Origin: Bacillota bacterium
GTDB taxonomy: Bacteria > Bacillota > Clostridia > Acetivibrionales > JAKOSZ01
Direction: 5' to 3'
DNA length: 6,092 nucleotides
Assembly (NCBI GenBank): GCA_029776555.1
Contig: JAKOSZ010000169.1
Span: forward strand, 1 to 6,092
Position 1 is the stretch's first letter. Each line of letters begins with the position of its first letter. The notes beneath the pieces are model-generated. The model was not told where the DNA came from. It was given only the letters and a program-made list of their open reading frames with translations, and did not search any database. Positions 4,690 through 6,092 of this stretch are shown here, one piece after another. Both the position numbers and the translations under genes were made by a program.

Positions 4690-6092
4690 GTGCTTAGAAA
4701 ATACCTGGATGCCATAAGCGGCAAAGCCCTCAGTTACTGGGAGGACAGGATAACTGCCCAGTTGAAGTACGCGAAAATGGTGTCAGAGGTGAAAAAGGGC
4801 GTCTACGACAGCTGTATTGATTCTACCGCCGGGTTCCTGCTGAACCGCTTTTCCGGGGAAGGGGCCATAACCCGCCATGACGTTGAAAAAGCGGAAGAGA
4901 TGCTTGCCCCGGTAGGGAAAGACGCCAAAAGTTATACGGTATTGTGCGCCGCCCATGCCCACATTGACATGAACTGGATGTGGAGTTACGACGAGACGGT
5001 GGCCATTACCCTGGACACTTTCCGCACCATGCTTGACCTGATGAAGGAGTACCCGGACTTTAAGTTCTCCCAGTCCCAGGCTTCGGTGTACAGGATGGTG
5101 GAGGAGCATGACCCCGCCATGTTGGAAGAGATCAAAGCGAGGGTAAAGGAGGGAAGGTGGGAGGTAACCGCCAACACCTGGGTGGAGACGGACAAGAACC
5201 TGCCCAGCGGAGAGAGCCTGGCCAGGCACATCCTCTACACCAGGCGGTACCTGTCCAAACTGCTGGGAATTGACCCGGAAAGCCTGAAGCTGGATTTTGA
5301 ACCCGACACCTTCGGCCACAGCCTGCACACTGCCGAGATTCTGTCCAAGGGCGGGATAAAGTATTACTACCACTGCAGGGGATATGACGGCCACAACATA
5401 TACTGGTACACCGCGCCTTCGGGAGCCCGGGTGCTTGTTTACAGGGAGCCCTTCTGGTACAATGCCGACATCAACTCATCCATAGGCCTCTATGTCCCCG
5501 GCTTTTGCCATAAGCACGGCATTGACACCATGATTAAGGTGTACGGCGTGGGCGACCACGGAGGCGGGCCTACCCGGAGGGACATAGAGAGGATAATCGA
5601 CATGGGCAGCTGGCCCGTATTCCCTCAAATCCGGTTTGGGACCTTCCACCAGTTCTTTGAGAGCCTGGAAAGGGGCTCGGCCAATTTCCCCGCCGTGACG
5701 GAGGAACTGAATTTCATATTTGACGGCTGCTACAGCTCCCAGTCCAGGATAAAAACAGGCAACAGGGTCTGCGAGAACGCCCTGGGTGAAGCCGAGGCCT
5801 TTTCCAGCCTTGTGAGCACTTCTACGGGCGTGCCCTACCCGAAGGAGGATTTTGTAAAGGCCTGGGAGAATGTGCTTTTCAACCATTTCCACGACATTAT
5901 CCCCGGTTCGGGGAAAAGGGAGACCAGGGAGTACGCCATGGGCCTATACCAGAAGAGCCTGGCCATCGCCACCCAGAAGAAGACGATCGCATTAAACTCC
6001 ATAGCCGGAAAAATAGACACGGCGAAGCTCTGCGCTGCGCCTGACTTAAGCGGGAGCACGGCGGAAGGCGCCGGCGTGGGCTTTAAAATAGA
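4690..6092 (+). CDS. Glycoside hydrolase family 38 alpha-mannosidase, N-terminal part
   Basis: Start GTG 4690 (MLRKYLDAISGKALSYWEDR) has AGAAGGTG (4677-4684) at correct spacing. The frame runs open for 467 codons to the window edge; bacterial GH38 enzymes are about 1000 residues, so roughly the second half is missing. Family motifs in order: HAHIDMNWMW (89-98), with H89 and D93 as zinc-ligand candidates; FEPDTFGHS (203-211), where D206 is the nucleophile and metal ligand; GDHGGGPT (288-295); and NHFHDIIPGSG (398-408) in the helical middle domain. These are complete, so the catalytic (beta/alpha)7 domain appears functional. The enzyme releases terminal alpha-mannose from oligosaccharides with retention of configuration. 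There is no signal peptide, so it probably acts inside the cell on imported oligosaccharides. The specific linkage cannot be told. It is likely co-transcribed with the SIS gene, with translation possibly controlled by the leader structure at 4610-4684. Confidence 0.95.
   Translation, partial: MLRKYLDAISGKALSYWEDRITAQLKYAKMVSEVKKGVYDSCIDSTAGFLLNRFSGEGAITRHDVEKAEEMLAPVGKDAKSYTVLCAAHAHIDMNWMWSYDETVAITLDTFRTMLDLMKEYPDFKFSQSQASVYRMVEEHDPAMLEEIKARVKEGRWEVTANTWVETDKNLPSGESLARHILYTRRYLSKLLGIDPESLKLDFEPDTFGHSLHTAEILSKGGIKYYYHCRGYDGHNIYWYTAPSGARVLVYREPFWYNADINSSIGLYVPGFCHKHGIDTMIKVYGVGDHGGGPTRRDIERIIDMGSWPVFPQIRFGTFHQFFESLERGSANFPAVTEELNFIFDGCYSSQSRIKTGNRVCENALGEAEAFSSLVSTSTGVPYPKEDFVKAWENVLFNHFHDIIPGSGKRETREYAMGLYQKSLAIATQKKTIALNSIAGKIDTAKLCAAPDLSGSTAEGAGVGFKI

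Noticed and set aside
4783..5394. 203-codon minus-strand open frame opposite the mannosidase
   Set aside because: Antisense shadow of the GH38 catalytic domain; no family motifs on that strand.

Overview
The window looks like a piece of a Clostridia-type Firmicute genome. It has moderately high GC coding sequence, frequent AGG and ATA codons, strong purine-rich Shine-Dalgarno sites, AT-rich intergenic regions with sigma-A-like promoters, and a 39-residue single-span membrane microprotein of a kind I associate with spore-forming Firmicutes. This is a judgement from style and gene content; I cannot name the species. All genes I can support lie on the + strand.

Layout. (1) 2-205 is the 3' end of a uroporphyrinogen-decarboxylase-family (URO-D-like) gene, followed after 44 bp by a complete 12-helix MATE exporter (250-1659). 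No terminator separates them, so they are probably co-transcribed. (2) 1660-2133 is mostly non-coding but holds a self-contained unit: a good sigma-A promoter (1807-1835), a 39-aa membrane microprotein (1904-2023), and a strong, nearly symmetric rho-independent terminator (2098-2133). (3) 2134-2399 is a 266-bp leader with nested inverted repeats and a GC hairpin abutting the ribosome-binding site of a divergent nucleoside hydrolase (2400-3323). That gene ends in a probable terminator. (4) A second unit starts in the AT-rich stretch 3324-3530 and encodes a GlmS-like SIS-domain sugar-phosphate isomerase or deaminase (3531-4559). After a 130-bp spacer with riboswitch-like alternative pairings comes a GH38 alpha-mannosidase (4690 to the window edge, N-terminal 467 residues).

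How the genes may work together. GH38 would release alpha-mannose from glycans. The SIS enzyme keeps the three catalytic residues of the GlmS isomerase domain but lacks the glutaminase half, so it fits amino-sugar-phosphate catabolism (GlcN-6-P deaminase of the NagB-II type, or a related aldose-ketose isomerase). The nucleoside hydrolase has an altered active site and may act on another N- or O-glycoside. The URO-D-like protein and MATE exporter belong to an adjacent unit of unclear role. The best reading is a carbohydrate (mannoside / amino-sugar) catabolic locus. No CRISPR array, mobile element, tRNA or rRNA is visible. The most unusual signals are in the untranslated leaders, chiefly the competing stems in front of the mannosidase.
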